DNA from: Terriglobales bacterium
Lineage (GTDB): Bacteria > Acidobacteriota > Terriglobia > Terriglobales > Acidobacteriaceae
NCBI GenBank assembly: GCA_035624455.1
Contig: DASPRM010000043.1
Span: 1-61,262, forward strand
DNA: 61,262 bases
Direction of reading: 5' to 3'
The translations under genes and the position numbers were made by a program. The notes below the pieces were generated by a model. The model did no database searches and had not been told where the DNA came from. It worked only from the letters and a program-made list of their open reading frames with translations. Shown one piece after another: positions 52,027-61,262 of this stretch; the stretch's first letter is position 1, and each line of letters starts with the position of its first letter.

Positions 52027-53160
52027 ATGCAAGCAGTCCTTGCGCTGGAAGATGGACGAATCTTCCGCGGCAAAGGTTATGGCGCCAACGGCGAGTGCTA
52101 CGGCGAAGTCGTTTTCAATACTTCCATCACCGGCTATCAGGAAATCTTTACTGATCCCTCCTATGCCGGGCAAATAGTTGTTCTGACCAATCCCGAAATC
52201 GGCAACTACGGAACCAATCCCGACGACAACGAAGCCACCCGTCCCTACATCGAAGGGTTGGTGGTGCGCGAGTTTTCTCGCATCAGCTCAAACTGGCGCT
52301 CGCAGCAGGTGACTGACGAATACCTGGAACGCTACAAGATTCCGGTCATCGGCGACATTGATACGCGGGCGCTGGTGCGGCACCTGCGGGACAACGGGGT
52401 GATGCGCGGGGTTATCTCTTCGATCGAGAGCGATCCCGAAAAACTGATCGCCAAAGCGCGCTCGATTCCCAAGATGGATGGTACCGACCTGGCGAAAGTC
52501 GTCTCTACCAAGCAACGCTACATATGGGAGACGGGGGAGCGCTCGCACGAACCAACAGAAATTGTTGGCGTAAAGGACCTCGAACCTCAGTTTCACGTTG
52601 TGGCCTACGACTACGGCATCAAGCACAACATTCTGCGTAAACTCGCCTCCGAAGGATGCCGAGTCACAGTCGTGCCTGCGGAAACCATGGCCGAAGATGT
52701 GCTCACCTTGAAGCCCGATGGCATCTTCCTCTCCAATGGCCCCGGCGATCCTGAGCCTTGCAACTATGCCGTCGAGAACATTCGCGTGCTGATGGGTCGG
52801 GTTCCGGTTTTTGGGATCTGCCTGGGCCATCAGCTTACCGGACTTGCGCTGGGGGGCAAGACTTACAAACTCAAGTTTGGACATCACGGGGGAAACCATC
52901 CGGTGAAGCAGTTGGCGACCGGCAAAGTCGAGATCACGGCGCATAATCACAACTTCGCCGTCGATCCCGACTCGCTTCCCGCCAGCGAGGTCGAATTAAC
53001 GCACATCGATCTGAACGACAGCACGCTGGAGGGACTGCGGCACCGCAACCTGCCGTTGTTTAGCGTGCAATATCATCCCGAGGCTTCGCCCGGCCCACAC
53101 GATTCCCACTATCTGTTCAAGGATTTTGTGAAGATGATGGAGGATTGGAAGGGGAGATGA
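52027..53160 (+). CDS. carA: Carbamoyl phosphate synthase, small subunit
   Basis: A 377-residue glutamine amidotransferase subunit from ATG 52027 (GGGAG six bases upstream). The N-terminal half is CarA-specific ([37 protein letters not shown]); the C-terminal class-I GATase has [16 protein letters not shown] with the nucleophile Cys and [13 protein letters not shown] with the His-Glu pair. It supplies ammonia to CarB for pyrimidine and arginine synthesis. carB follows after 244 bases carrying a repeat. Confidence 0.96.
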   Translation: MQAVLALEDGRIFRGKGYGANGECYGEVVFNTSITGYQEIFTDPSYAGQIVVLTNPEIGNYGTNPDDNEATRPYIEGLVVREFSRISSNWRSQQVTDEYLERYKIPVIGDIDTRALVRHLRDNGVMRGVISSIESDPEKLIAKARSIPKMDGTDLAKVVSTKQRYIWETGERSHEPTEIVGVKDLEPQFHVVAYDYGIKHNILRKLASEGCRVTVVPAETMAEDVLTLKPDGIFLSNGPGDPEPCNYAVENIRVLMGRVPVFGICLGHQLTGLALGGKTYKLKFGHHGGNHPVKQLATGKVEITAHNHNFAVDPDSLPASEVELTHIDLNDSTLEGLRHRNLPLFSVQYHPEASPGPHDSHYLFKDFVKMMEDWKGR

Positions 53161-53225
53161 AGCGTGGTCGGAAGCAGCCAGGCGGAGATCGGCGTTGCAT
53201 AGTGTTGAGCAGGGCCCACGAGGAC

Positions 53226-53374
53226 TGTCATCCCGAGCGGAAAGGATCGTTCGCGCTGCGAACGATCCTCGAAGTCGAGGGACCTGCCTTTGAACATGTC
53301 GCATCAGCCAGGACAGCAGATCCCTCCACGCGCGATGAGATCGCCCGCAATCTCATTGCTTGGTCGGGATGACA
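53226..53374. repeat. Long REP-like element between carA and carB
   Basis: Outer ends are CTGTCATCCCGA and TCGGGATGACA, an inverted pair. Inside are GGATCGTTCGC-GCT-GCGAACGATCC (53246-53270), a perfect 11-base stem, then TCGAAGTCGAGGGA. It fills most of the carA-carB spacer, so carB may be transcribed through a strong RNA hairpin. Confidence 0.7.
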
Positions 53375-53404
53375 AAACGGGGAGTTGGGAATTCAAACTG
53401 ATCC

Positions 53405-56400
53405 ATGCCCAAACGCACTGACGTTTCCAAGATTCTGATCATCGGCTCTGGCCCGATCGTCATCGGCCAGTCGGCGGAGTTTGATTACTCCGGGGCGCAG
53501 GCTTGCAAGGCGCTGCGCGCGGAAGGATTCGAAGTGGTACTGGTGAACTCGAATCCGGCCACCATCATGACCGATCCCGAGTTTGCCCATCGCACTTACA
53601 TCGAGCCGCTCACGCGGCAATATCTGGAAGAGGTAATCCGGCGAGAATCGGAGTTCTCCGGCGGCAAGAATTTCGCCCTGCTGCCCACGGTTGGCGGTCA
53701 GACTGCGCTGAACCTGGCGGTCGAACTGGCCGATGGCGGGGTGCTTGAGCGTTATGGTGTACAACTTATCGGCGCGCAACTCGAAGCCATCAAGAAAGCC
53801 GAAGACCGGCTGATGTTTAAAGACGCCATGACCCGCATCGGCCTGGACGTCCCCAAATCTGCGCTGATCAACAATCTCAAAGACGGGCTCGATTTCAGCG
53901 GCAAGATCGGTTTCCCGGTCATTCTCCGTCCGTCGTTCACTCTGGGCGGCACCGGGGGTGGCATCGCATACAACCGCGAAGAGTTGCTGGATCTTCTGGC
54001 GCGCGGGCTCGATCTCTCGCCAGTGCACGAGGTGTTGCTGGAAGAATCGGTACTGGGATGGAAGGAGTACGAACTGGAAGTCGTGCGCGACTTCCACGAC
54101 AACGTCATCATCGTGTGCTCGATCGAGAACTTCGATCCCATGGGAGTGCATACCGGTGATTCCATCACGGTGGCGCCCGCACAAACGTTGACCGACCGTG
54201 AATACCAGGCGATGCGCGATGCGGCTATCAAAGTGATCCGCGAGATCGGGGTGGAAACGGGCGGATCAAATATTCAATTCGCCGTTCATCCCACCAATGG
54301 GCGCATGGTGGTGATCGAGATGAACCCGCGCGTTTCGCGCTCCTCGGCACTGGCGTCGAAAGCTACCGGCTTTCCGATCGCGAAAATCGCGGCCCGGCTG
54401 GCCGTCGGATACACGCTGGACGAGCTGCGCAACGAGATTACGCGTAAAACGCCGGCCTGCTTCGAGCCGACGCTCGATTACGTGGTCGTCAAGATTCCTA
54501 AGTGGCAGTTCGAAAAGTTTCCCGGCGCCGACGAGAGCCTGGGTCCCCAGATGAAATCGGTTGGGGAAGCGATGGCCATCGGCCGCACGTTCAAGGAAGC
54601 GCTGCTTAAGGGCGTGCGTTCGCTTGAGACGGGCAAATCACTCGCCGCGGAACGCATTGAACCAAAGATCCTTGTTCAGCGGCTGGTGACGCCGCATCCT
54701 GAGCGCCTGGCCTATCTGCGCTACGCCTTGCGCCAGGGCATGACGGTGAAAGAGCTGGCCAAAATGACCTCTATCGACCCGTGGTTCATTTTCCAGCTCA
54801 AGGAAGTCGACGACACCTGGCAGGAAATCGCCAAACATCCCATGGAATCTGCGCCACCGGAGGTCGTGCGCGACGCCAAGCGTGCGGGCATTTCAGATCG
54901 CAGGCTGGCCGAGATCTGGCGGCTGCGCGACGGTCATGGAGCCGCGGAGCGTGTACGACACTTTCGCCACAAACACGGGCTTCGCCCCGTGTACAAGCAC
55001 GTGGACACCTGCGCTGCCGAATTTGAAAGCTATACCCCGTACCTGTATTCAACCTACGAAGACGAAGACGAAGCCAAACCCACGGATCGCAAGAAGGTCA
55101 TCATCCTGGGAAGTGGTCCCAACCGCATAGGGCAGGGAATTGAATTCGATTACTGCTGTTGCCACGCGGCTTTCGCGCTGCGTGAGGATGGCTATGAGAC
55201 CGTCATGGTCAACTGCAATCCGGAAACGGTCTCTACGGATTACGACACCAGCGACCGGCTGTATTTCGAGCCGCTCACGCTGGAGGATGTGCTTGCGGTT
55301 TATGAGCACGAAGCACAATCCGGAGCGCCCATCGGCATGATCGTGCAGTTCGGCGGACAAACTCCGCTGAATCTGGCGTTGCCCCTGAAGGCGGCGGGTG
55401 TGCCTATCATTGGAACTTCGCCAGAGTCCATCGATTTGGCCGAGGACCGCAAGCGCTTTGGCAAGCTGCTCGATGAGCTGCAGATCCCACAGCCGCCTGG
55501 CGCGACTGCCGCATCGGTCGAGGAAGCGGTAGCGGCTGCGAACCAGGTTGGCTATCCCGTGCTGCTCCGTCCTTCTTACGTGCTTGGCGGCCGCGCCATG
55601 CAAATCGTCTACGACGACGAATCCGTCGTGCACTACATGAAGGAGGCGGTGGAGTATTCCCAGGAGCGGCCCGTCCTCATCGATCACTTTCTCGAAGACG
55701 CGGTGGAAGTCGATGTGGATGCCATCTCAGATGGCGAAGACGTAGTTATCGGCGGCATCATGCAGCACATCGAGGAGGCCGGCATTCATTCCGGCGATTC
55801 CTCCTGCGTTCTGCCTTCGGTGGATATCGCCGGCCACTTGCTGGACACCATGCGCCAGTACACTTTCAAGCTGGCGCGCTCGCTCAAGGTAATCGGGGTG
55901 ATGAACATCCAGTTCGCCATCCGCCGCGACCAGATCTATGTGCTGGAAGTGAATCCGCGCGCTTCGCGGACCGTTCCCTACGTCTCCAAGGCCACTGGGA
56001 TTCAGCTGGCCAAGATCGCCGCCCGTCTTATGACCGGCCGCAAACTGCGTGAGTTCCTGCCTGAGAACATCGAGCGCATGAGCGATCTCGATACCGGGAG
56101 TTGCTACTACGTGAAGTCGCCAGTTTTTCCCTGGGCGAAGTTTCCCGGCGTCGATACGGTGCTGGGACCGGAGATGAAGTCTACGGGAGAAGTGATGGGG
56201 GTGGCCGAGAGCTTTGGCGAAGCCTTTGCCAAGGCGCAGATCGCCTCTGGCGCGCGGCTGCCTACCTCTGGCCGCGTGTTCATCAGTGTGACCGATCGCG
56301 ATAAGCCAAACGTGGCGGAAGTGGCGAAGCGTTTCGTTGAACTAGGGTTCAAGCTTATTGCCACTACTGGCACCGCCGCCGTTCTGGAAGCCGCCGGGCT

Positions 56401-56689
56401 GAAGGTGGAGCGCGTCTACAAGGTCAAGGAAGGGCGGCCCAATGTGGTGGACCTGATCAAGGGCGACCGCATCCAGCTTATTGTCAACACTCCCCACGGA
56501 CCGGAGCCCTGGTTTGACGAAAAGGCCATCCGCCGGGCGGCGGTGAATGCCCATGTGCAGACGATCACCACCCTGAGCGCGGCACGGGCGGCGGCGGAGG
56601 GAATCGCCGCCCTACAGCGGGGCGAGATCACCGTGTACGCGCTGCAGCAGTTGCATGCGGAGCGCGGAACAGCGGCCGCGGCGCTCTAG
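53405..56689 (+). CDS. carB: Carbamoyl phosphate synthase, large subunit
   Basis: A 1094-residue synthetase with two homologous ATP-grasp halves: [16 protein letters not shown] in the first and [17 protein letters not shown] in the second, each followed by [25 protein letters not shown] and ATP-grasp signatures ([23 protein letters not shown]). The allosteric MGS domain closes it ([38 protein letters not shown]). Length matches the family (about 1070 residues). It forms carbamoyl phosphate from bicarbonate, ATP and the ammonia delivered by CarA. Confidence 0.97.
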   Translation: MPKRTDVSKILIIGSGPIVIGQSAEFDYSGAQACKALRAEGFEVVLVNSNPATIMTDPEFAHRTYIEPLTRQYLEEVIRRESEFSGGKNFALLPTVGGQTALNLAVELADGGVLERYGVQLIGAQLEAIKKAEDRLMFKDAMTRIGLDVPKSALINNLKDGLDFSGKIGFPVILRPSFTLGGTGGGIAYNREELLDLLARGLDLSPVHEVLLEESVLGWKEYELEVVRDFHDNVIIVCSIENFDPMGVHTGDSITVAPAQTLTDREYQAMRDAAIKVIREIGVETGGSNIQFAVHPTNGRMVVIEMNPRVSRSSALASKATGFPIAKIAARLAVGYTLDELRNEITRKTPACFEPTLDYVVVKIPKWQFEKFPGADESLGPQMKSVGEAMAIGRTFKEALLKGVRSLETGKSLAAERIEPKILVQRLVTPHPERLAYLRYALRQGMTVKELAKMTSIDPWFIFQLKEVDDTWQEIAKHPMESAPPEVVRDAKRAGISDRRLAEIWRLRDGHGAAERVRHFRHKHGLRPVYKHVDTCAAEFESYTPYLYSTYEDEDEAKPTDRKKVIILGSGPNRIGQGIEFDYCCCHAAFALREDGYETVMVNCNPETVSTDYDTSDRLYFEPLTLEDVLAVYEHEAQSGAPIGMIVQFGGQTPLNLALPLKAAGVPIIGTSPESIDLAEDRKRFGKLLDELQIPQPPGATAASVEEAVAAANQVGYPVLLRPSYVLGGRAMQIVYDDESVVHYMKEAVEYSQERPVLIDHFLEDAVEVDVDAISDGEDVVIGGIMQHIEEAGIHSGDSSCVLPSVDIAGHLLDTMRQYTFKLARSLKVIGVMNIQFAIRRDQIYVLEVNPRASRTVPYVSKATGIQLAKIAARLMTGRKLREFLPENIERMSDLDTGSCYYVKSPVFPWAKFPGVDTVLGPEMKSTGEVMGVAESFGEAFAKAQIASGARLPTSGRVFISVTDRDKPNVAEVAKRFVELGFKLIATTGTAAVLEAAGLKVERVYKVKEGRPNVVDLIKGDRIQLIVNTPHGPEPWFDEKAIRRAAVNAHVQTITTLSAARAAAEGIAALQRGEITVYALQQLHAERGTAAAAL

Positions 56690-56733
56690 GCATCATGGGC
56701 GCAGGTTCCTTAAGCCGTTGGGAACGGGAAACA

Positions 56734-56825
56734 GACTCCTTCGACTCCACTGCGGGCGATGCCATGAACAAGCAGGTCCTTCGACTCGGACGGGTTTCTT
56801 ATGCCCGTCCTCGCTCAGGATGACA
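56734..56825. repeat. Double REP-like element after carB
   Basis: Two CCTTCGACTC words in tandem (about 56739 and 56778), then GACGGG...CCCGTC arms and the ending CTCAGGATGACA. It lies between convergent carB and the GH20 gene, where it could also act as a transcript-end hairpin. Confidence 0.65.
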
Positions 56826-56852
56826 TCAGGGTTTGGCTAAGATTTCTTAAAA

Positions 56853-58907
56853 TCACCGTCCTGCAGAAGAAGCTGCAGCGTGCGCGCTGGCTTCCACCAG
56901 TTTTTGCACGGATGGCGCCACCATCAATAGCAGTGCCGCCTTTGGCTTTTTGGCCTGTTCGATAAGGGCGAGTTGCTGCCTGCTCCAGGCATCCGGCAGG
57001 CGAGTTCCAGACTGCAGTGAATCGAGCGCTTGCAGGCCCGCGCTCCCCAGCATTGAGAGATCCTCAGAAAGCGGCCCCACTTCCTTCAGCAGCGCGGAAT
57101 TCTCGATTTGCGGCATCAGGCGGGCATGATTGTCGCGCCAGAGGGTGAGCATCGCGCGCACTTTCATTCTTGTGGTCTCGTCCGCGCGCCCCGAGAGAAT
57201 CGCGTCTACCATTGACGCGAACCGACGTCCCGTTTCACTCTCCGGCCGGGCGGCGTCCACCAGATGGTTCAGCGGGGTAAAGCTGGTGTATTCCGCCATC
57301 TGACTGCGCGCGTACTCCTTCACCGGCTCCACTACGTCCGCCAGAACCCGCAAAGCTCTGGTGTCTTCATTCCCAACTAAGCGGCTCAGCATGGGATCGT
57401 AGTTCGAGCGATGCTTAAGCCCGAGCCAGTCGAGCCGTTCGCTGATCGCGTCCATCCGCTGGTACATGGAGTCAACATCGCGCACAGACTGAGCTGACCA
57501 GAGCCGCTCCGCAATCACCGCCAGGCGGGGCCAGATGCGCGAGTCGATAGTCTCAGGTGAGACATACTCCGACCACATGCAGGCCTCACCACCCAGAATG
57601 CGGGCCTTTTCTTCCGGATTCAGGTCGGCTGCACCATTCGCCAGCGGCTCGACCGAATAGTGATACGACGCGGACTGCATCAGGTCTAGGTAATAGCCGT
57701 GCGAAAGAATTCCGCGATAGCCCTGGCGCGCGGCGGCAGCCAGTGAGCTCTGGCCGCGCCAGGATTGCACCACGATGTCCTTGGGTAAATTGGGGTGCAG
57801 GATTTCGTCCCAGCCCACCATGATCTTGCCGTGCTTTTTGACGATCTCGAGAATCCGTTGGTTAAAGTAAGCCTGCAGATCATCATTGTTCTTCATGCCA
57901 TGCGACCGCAGGAAGTGCTGGATCTGAGGATTCGCACTCCACTGTTTCCCATTGACCTCGTCGCCGCCGACGTGGAAGTAGGCGTCAGGAAAGAGGGAGG
58001 CCATTTCGCCGATCAGTTTGTCGAGGAAATGATAGGTGTCGTCGCGGGTAGGATCGATCGTGGGATCGAAGATGCCCCACTTGCGCTCGATCTGATATGG
58101 CCCCGGGGCACTGGCCAGCTCGGGGTAGCCGACGAACCAGGCGGTAGTGTGACCCGGCATGTCGAATTCCGGGATCACGCGGATGCCGCGCTCCGCGGCG
58201 TACTCGATCACTTCGCGGATTTCCTTTTGTGAGTAGTACTGCCCGTCGGAGCCGGTTTCCTGCAGCTTGGGAAATTTCTTGCTCTCCACGCGGAAGCCCT
58301 GATCATCGGAGAGGTGCCAATGCAGCACGTTCAGCTTGACCGCTGCCATGCCATCCAGGTTGCGCTTCAGAACCTCCACAGGCATGAAGTGCCGGGAGAC
58401 GTCGATCAGCAAGCCGCGCCAGGGAAATCGGGGCTGATCGTGGACGGTAACCGCTGGAAGTGCGAATCCTTGCGGGCCGATATCAACCATCTGCCGAAAT
58501 GTCTCCAGCCCGCGCAATACGCCGAGTGTGGTAGGCGCAGTCAGCATCGCTGCTGCAGGAGTGACCACAAGTGAATAGGATTCGTCCTCACCCAATTGCG
58601 GGATCTCGTGGCTCGCCTGCTCGGCATGGATGGTTAGAGCAGCCTGCGAAGCACTGCCAATTCCGGCGGGAAATCGCATTCCGGTCTGACGTGACAGGTT
58701 CTCGAGGAAGTGCTCGACCGCATGCTGGAGTCTCGCATCGTTAGCGCCGCTGATGGCAACACTGAACGACTGGTTAATGATGAATTGCCCGCTGCCGAGG
58801 GTCACATTAGCGGGCATGGGCATCAAGGGCGGCATAGTTTCTTGACCGGGAGCAGCGAGCGCAGTGAACATGAACCAGAGAGCTGACAACATATAAGCGA
58901 TTCGCAT
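56853..58907 (-). CDS. GH20 beta-N-acetylhexosaminidase
   Basis: A 684-residue exported glycosidase. After a signal peptide (YMLSALWFMFTALAAPG) come a GH20b domain (LMPMPANVTLGSGQFIINQ) and the catalytic barrel: WRGLLIDVSRHFMPVEVLKRNLDGMA, LNVLHWHLSDDQGFRVE, RVIPEFDMPGHTTAW and HVGGDEVNGKQW, which carries the catalytic Asp-Glu pair. It removes terminal GlcNAc or GalNAc from glycans, chitobiose or wall fragments by substrate-assisted catalysis. The C-terminal 100 residues are helical and outside the known fold. It stands alone. Confidence 0.94.
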   Translation of the reverse strand: MRIAYMLSALWFMFTALAAPGQETMPPLMPMPANVTLGSGQFIINQSFSVAISGANDARLQHAVEHFLENLSRQTGMRFPAGIGSASQAALTIHAEQASHEIPQLGEDESYSLVVTPAAAMLTAPTTLGVLRGLETFRQMVDIGPQGFALPAVTVHDQPRFPWRGLLIDVSRHFMPVEVLKRNLDGMAAVKLNVLHWHLSDDQGFRVESKKFPKLQETGSDGQYYSQKEIREVIEYAAERGIRVIPEFDMPGHTTAWFVGYPELASAPGPYQIERKWGIFDPTIDPTRDDTYHFLDKLIGEMASLFPDAYFHVGGDEVNGKQWSANPQIQHFLRSHGMKNNDDLQAYFNQRILEIVKKHGKIMVGWDEILHPNLPKDIVVQSWRGQSSLAAAARQGYRGILSHGYYLDLMQSASYHYSVEPLANGAADLNPEEKARILGGEACMWSEYVSPETIDSRIWPRLAVIAERLWSAQSVRDVDSMYQRMDAISERLDWLGLKHRSNYDPMLSRLVGNEDTRALRVLADVVEPVKEYARSQMAEYTSFTPLNHLVDAARPESETGRRFASMVDAILSGRADETTRMKVRAMLTLWRDNHARLMPQIENSALLKEVGPLSEDLSMLGSAGLQALDSLQSGTRLPDAWSRQQLALIEQAKKPKAALLLMVAPSVQKLVEASAHAAASSAGR

Positions 58908-59015
58908 GCGCGTTCCAATGATTGAAGGCAGAATGATCGATCGGAATCCGGAGCATAATGAAGATGCGGGGTGGTGAGCAAATTTTCGTGAGATCCAGAA
59001 GCGGAGGCGTTCCCC

Positions 59016-59312
59016 TTGGCTAAGTTCGTAATTTTCTTTAAGCCTGGCCCGGCCTGGATTCGGGGGAAATCGATCTTCGAACAGCCGCTAGACGAGCACG
59101 TCCGTTATCTGACGAAGGTGTACAAGAGCGGAAAGCTGGTCATGGCAGGACCATTTCATGACAGCTCGGGCGGAATGACGATTCTTGAGGTCGTGGATGA
59201 AGCCGAGGCGCGTCAGATCGCTCTCGAAGATCCGGTTGTACAGAGCGGAATTCTTACTGCGGAATGGAAGTCGTGGAGACCGTTGCCATGGGAAGAGTAT
59301 GCGCGACGATGA
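59016..59312 (+). CDS. YCII-related small protein
   Basis: A 98-residue protein with the YCII fold: KFVIFFKPGPAWIRGKSIFEQP, DEHVRYLTKVYKSGKLVMAGPF (with the conserved HxxYL-like segment and GPF), DSSGGMTILEVVDEAEARQIALEDPVVQSGI and EWKSWRP. The family is related to ferredoxin-like small-molecule binding proteins; in some cases it acts in dehalogenation or oxygenase fusion. The start is a TTG at 59016 with GGAGG nine bases upstream. The neighbouring threonine-dehydratase-like gene converges 19 bases downstream. Confidence 0.82.
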   Translation: MAKFVIFFKPGPAWIRGKSIFEQPLDEHVRYLTKVYKSGKLVMAGPFHDSSGGMTILEVVDEAEARQIALEDPVVQSGILTAEWKSWRPLPWEEYARR

Positions 59313-59331
59313 AGGTCCTTCGCAACGACGG

Positions 59332-60309
59332 TCAGTCTGTCTGCAGGGCGCGCCGCAATATTTCGCGCGAGATATTCGCGCCGCTTACGATCAGAACAAT
59401 GTTGTCGCCGCAACGATCAGCCAGCTTCGGAAGTGCCGCCGCCGGGACTGCGCCTGCCGGTTCGGCGACCACGTGCTCGTCAATCAGCAGGGCTGCGATT
59501 GCGTCGAGCATCTCTTGCTCGCTCACCAGCACCATGTCATCAACGATCGCCTGCAGCATTTTCACATTCGCCGGGTCGGGCATGCGCGTGGCCAATCCGT
59601 CCGCGATGGTGTCGCAGGTCTCGGTAGGCACAGGCCGGCCTTGCTTCCAGGATAGGTAATAGGAAGGAGCCAGCCCGGCTTGCACTCCAAAGATCCTTGT
59701 GCCGGGAGAGATCTGCTTGACCGCAGTCCCGATTCCACGAATCAGGGCCGTGTCGCCCACGGGCACGATGATCGAACTGACCTCAGGCAAATGCTCCAGA
59801 ATTTCGCAGGCAATGGTCGCCGGTCCGGCCGGCAGGTCAGGATCGGTGGCGTCATTCAGAAAATAAGCCCCGTTTCTGCTGGCGTACTCGCCGGCCAACC
59901 TGAATCCGTCGACGATATCGCCCTTCTGCACCAGAGTCGCGCCGAGACCTGCGATGCGCGCACGCTTAATCGGATTATTCACCTCCGGCAGGAAGATTCT
60001 GGCCTTCACTCCGAGTAACTTCGCGGCATAGGCCACAGCCGCGCCGTGATTCCCGGTGCTATGGGCGACCACCTCCTCAATCTTTCGCTTCTTCAGGTTC
60101 AAAGCCAAGGTGTAAATTGCTCCCCGCACTTTGAAGGAAGCAGTGGGCAATTCCGTCTCCAGCTTTAAGTAGACTTTCTTTCGGGTGCCTCGGCTTAAGG
60201 AAGCGGCATTCACCAATCGAGTCGGTTGCAGGTACTGGGAAAGGAGTTTTTGTGCTTCCTCAACCTCTTGAAGCTGAGGCCTTATCGTTTCATGGTCTTT
60301 GATATTCAT
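59332..60309 (-). CDS. Threonine dehydratase-like PLP enzyme
   Basis: A 325-residue fold-type II PLP enzyme: the cofactor-binding Lys in TASFKVRGA, phosphate-binding STGNHGAAVAYAAK, and SSIIVPVGDTALIRG and AGAVPAAAL later. It lacks the regulatory ACT domain, so it is closer to biodegradative threonine/serine dehydratase or serine racemase than to IlvA. The usual GGGGL cofactor-binding segment reads VPVGDT, a departure that may change specificity. It is divergent from the DapA-family gene. Confidence 0.8.
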   Translation of the reverse strand: MNIKDHETIRPQLQEVEEAQKLLSQYLQPTRLVNAASLSRGTRKKVYLKLETELPTASFKVRGAIYTLALNLKKRKIEEVVAHSTGNHGAAVAYAAKLLGVKARIFLPEVNNPIKRARIAGLGATLVQKGDIVDGFRLAGEYASRNGAYFLNDATDPDLPAGPATIACEILEHLPEVSSIIVPVGDTALIRGIGTAVKQISPGTRIFGVQAGLAPSYYLSWKQGRPVPTETCDTIADGLATRMPDPANVKMLQAIVDDMVLVSEQEMLDAIAALLIDEHVVAEPAGAVPAAALPKLADRCGDNIVLIVSGANISREILRRALQTD

Positions 60310-60385
60310 CGCCGAATCCCGTCCAGCCCCTACATGCTCTCTAGTTTGACTTGAAAGTTGCCGGGCGAAGCCGGAAACTAATTAC

Positions 60386-61262
60386 ATGCTCCTTCACGGC
60401 ATTTTCCCGCCGATTACCACGCCCTTCTATCCCGACGGAAGCATTTATTACAAAAAGCTGGAGCACAATCTCGAGCGCTACTCCAAGACCCCGATCGCCG
60501 GCATTGTAGTCCAGGGTTCGACTGGCGAAGCCATCATGCTCTCCGACCAGGAGAAGCGCGATGTTCTCAAGGCCTCGCGTGAGGCGACAGCGGCGCACAA
60601 GGTGCTGATCGCCGGGACCGGGGTCGAGTCGGCGATTGAGACTCTGCGGCTCACCGAGTACGCGGCCGAGATCGGATACGACGCCGTCATGGTGCGCACG
60701 CCGCATTATTACAAGATGGCCATGCACCCGGAGAACATGCTGGCCTTCTACCGCACGGTGGCCGACCGCTCGCCGTTGCCGATCATCATCTATAACTTTC
60801 CGCAGGCGACCGGCTACGACATCCCGGCAGAAGTTGTAATTGCACTCGCCGATCACGGAAACATCATCGCTATTAAGGAATCTTCGGGGAATCTGGAGAA
60901 GGTGAAGACAATTATCGCCGGCACGCGCCAGGTAAAACGCAGCGTGTTGACGACCGAAACCTTCGAGGCTTTCACTGGCCGCATGATGGTGGAAGCCACC
61001 AGCCCGGTCGCCGCCGGGGATATGGTTTCTGTCGGCGCGCTTGCAGGCACCGCCCGTCCGAAGCCATCTTCTTCGGAAGTGCAGGTAATCGGCGCCATGA
61101 AGGCTCGCAAGAAGGAGGTCGGATTCCAGGTGATGGTTGGCGCGGCTCATCAATTAAACAGCTCACTCGAACTGGGCGCGGTAGGTGCGATTCTCGCGTT
61201 TGCCTGCGCTGCCCCGACTGCCTGTTTCGAGATCTACCAGGCGTGGAAAGAGAAGGCGCACG
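60386..61262 (+). CDS. DapA-family (dihydrodipicolinate synthase/NAL) protein, 3' end cut by window
   Basis: The frame opens with ATG 60386 and runs without a stop to the last base, giving 292 residues so far. It begins LHGIFPPITTPFYPDGSIYY and contains GSTGEAIMLSDQEKRDVL (carboxylate-binding TG), IIYNFPQATGYDIP (catalytic Tyr) and IAIKESSGNLEKV (Schiff-base Lys). Members of this family make or cleave pyruvate aldols (DapA, NanA, KDG aldolase). The substrate cannot be chosen from sequence alone; PHYYKMAMHPENMLAFYRTVAD is typical. The C-terminal part, GAAHQLNSSLELGAVGAILAFACAAPTACFEIYQAW, is preserved. The true end is beyond the window. Confidence 0.85.
   Translation, partial: MLLHGIFPPITTPFYPDGSIYYKKLEHNLERYSKTPIAGIVVQGSTGEAIMLSDQEKRDVLKASREATAAHKVLIAGTGVESAIETLRLTEYAAEIGYDAVMVRTPHYYKMAMHPENMLAFYRTVADRSPLPIIIYNFPQATGYDIPAEVVIALADHGNIIAIKESSGNLEKVKTIIAGTRQVKRSVLTTETFEAFTGRMMVEATSPVAAGDMVSVGALAGTARPKPSSSEVQVIGAMKARKKEVGFQVMVGAAHQLNSSLELGAVGAILAFACAAPTACFEIYQAWKEKAH

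Noticed and set aside
1-61262. CRISPR arrays, tRNA genes and intact insertion sequences
   Set aside because: No regularly spaced direct repeats, no tRNA cloverleaf with a TpsiC arm and no transposase-like frame were seen on reading both strands.

Overview
The window looks like chromosomal DNA of a Gram-negative soil-type bacterium, most likely an Acidobacteriota (Koribacter/Terriglobia-like). This rests on overall gene content: outer-membrane and lipoprotein genes, DUF885 peptidase, paired glycine-zipper surface proteins, a VOC-SpoIIE phosphatase, HemQ-type heme decarboxylase, and dispersed hairpin repeats with the core CCTTCGACTC...CTCAGGATGACA. The assignment is an inference; there is no rRNA gene to confirm it. 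No CRISPR array, tRNA, intact insertion sequence or phage gene was seen. One RNA gene, the SRP RNA, is clear.

Layout. 1-4.2 kb is a decayed zone of gene ends: a TetR C-terminus abutting an amidohydrolase C-terminus, and a SulP N-terminus running into a beta-propeller-like C-terminus. These flank an intact two-gene membrane/outer-membrane operon. 4.58-10.9 kb is a tight seven-gene, same-strand operon: a PqqD-like protein with a C-terminal tail, an HPr-kinase-like ATPase, three short tandem GT2 glycosyltransferases, an NTP_transf_5-type nucleotidyltransferase and an AGE-family sugar epimerase. This is the most interesting locus. It has the tailoring genes of a lasso/RiPP-like pathway but no macrocyclase, leader peptidase or separate precursor.

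10.9-19.2 kb carries a VOC-SpoIIE phosphatase, two ABC exporters and, between them, an exported metallophosphoesterase and an exported protein with kinase-fold-like motifs. 19.5-32.7 kb is mainly housekeeping and envelope: hemD, an S9 peptidase, nth coupled to hemQ, an NHL propeller protein, pgpA, yacG, a Tat-type aldo/keto reductase, rimO, a TgpA-like transglutaminase, SRP RNA and fabH.

32.9-46.5 kb is a signalling and surface region: an SRPBCC protein, a DUF2283-like protein, two related glycine-zipper proteins, a histidine kinase/NtrC pair, a receiver-HD-GYP protein, an 1175-residue hybrid kinase and a DUF885 peptidase. 46.7-61.3 kb holds glmU-yvcK-TPR, a PCYC-motif secreted protein, lepB, carA-carB, a GH20 hexosaminidase, a YCII protein, a threonine-dehydratase-like enzyme and a DapA-family gene that runs off the window.

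How the genes work together. The 4.6-10.9 kb operon shows several translational overlaps (GTGA, ATGA) and probably makes one modification pathway: recognition protein, kinase, glycosyltransferases, nucleotidyl transfer and sugar supply. glmU and yvcK connect to cell-wall precursor synthesis, GH20 to amino-sugar recovery, hemD and hemQ to heme, and carAB to pyrimidine and arginine synthesis. At least six dispersed REP-like hairpin elements sit between genes, and one possible relic lies in frame inside rimO.
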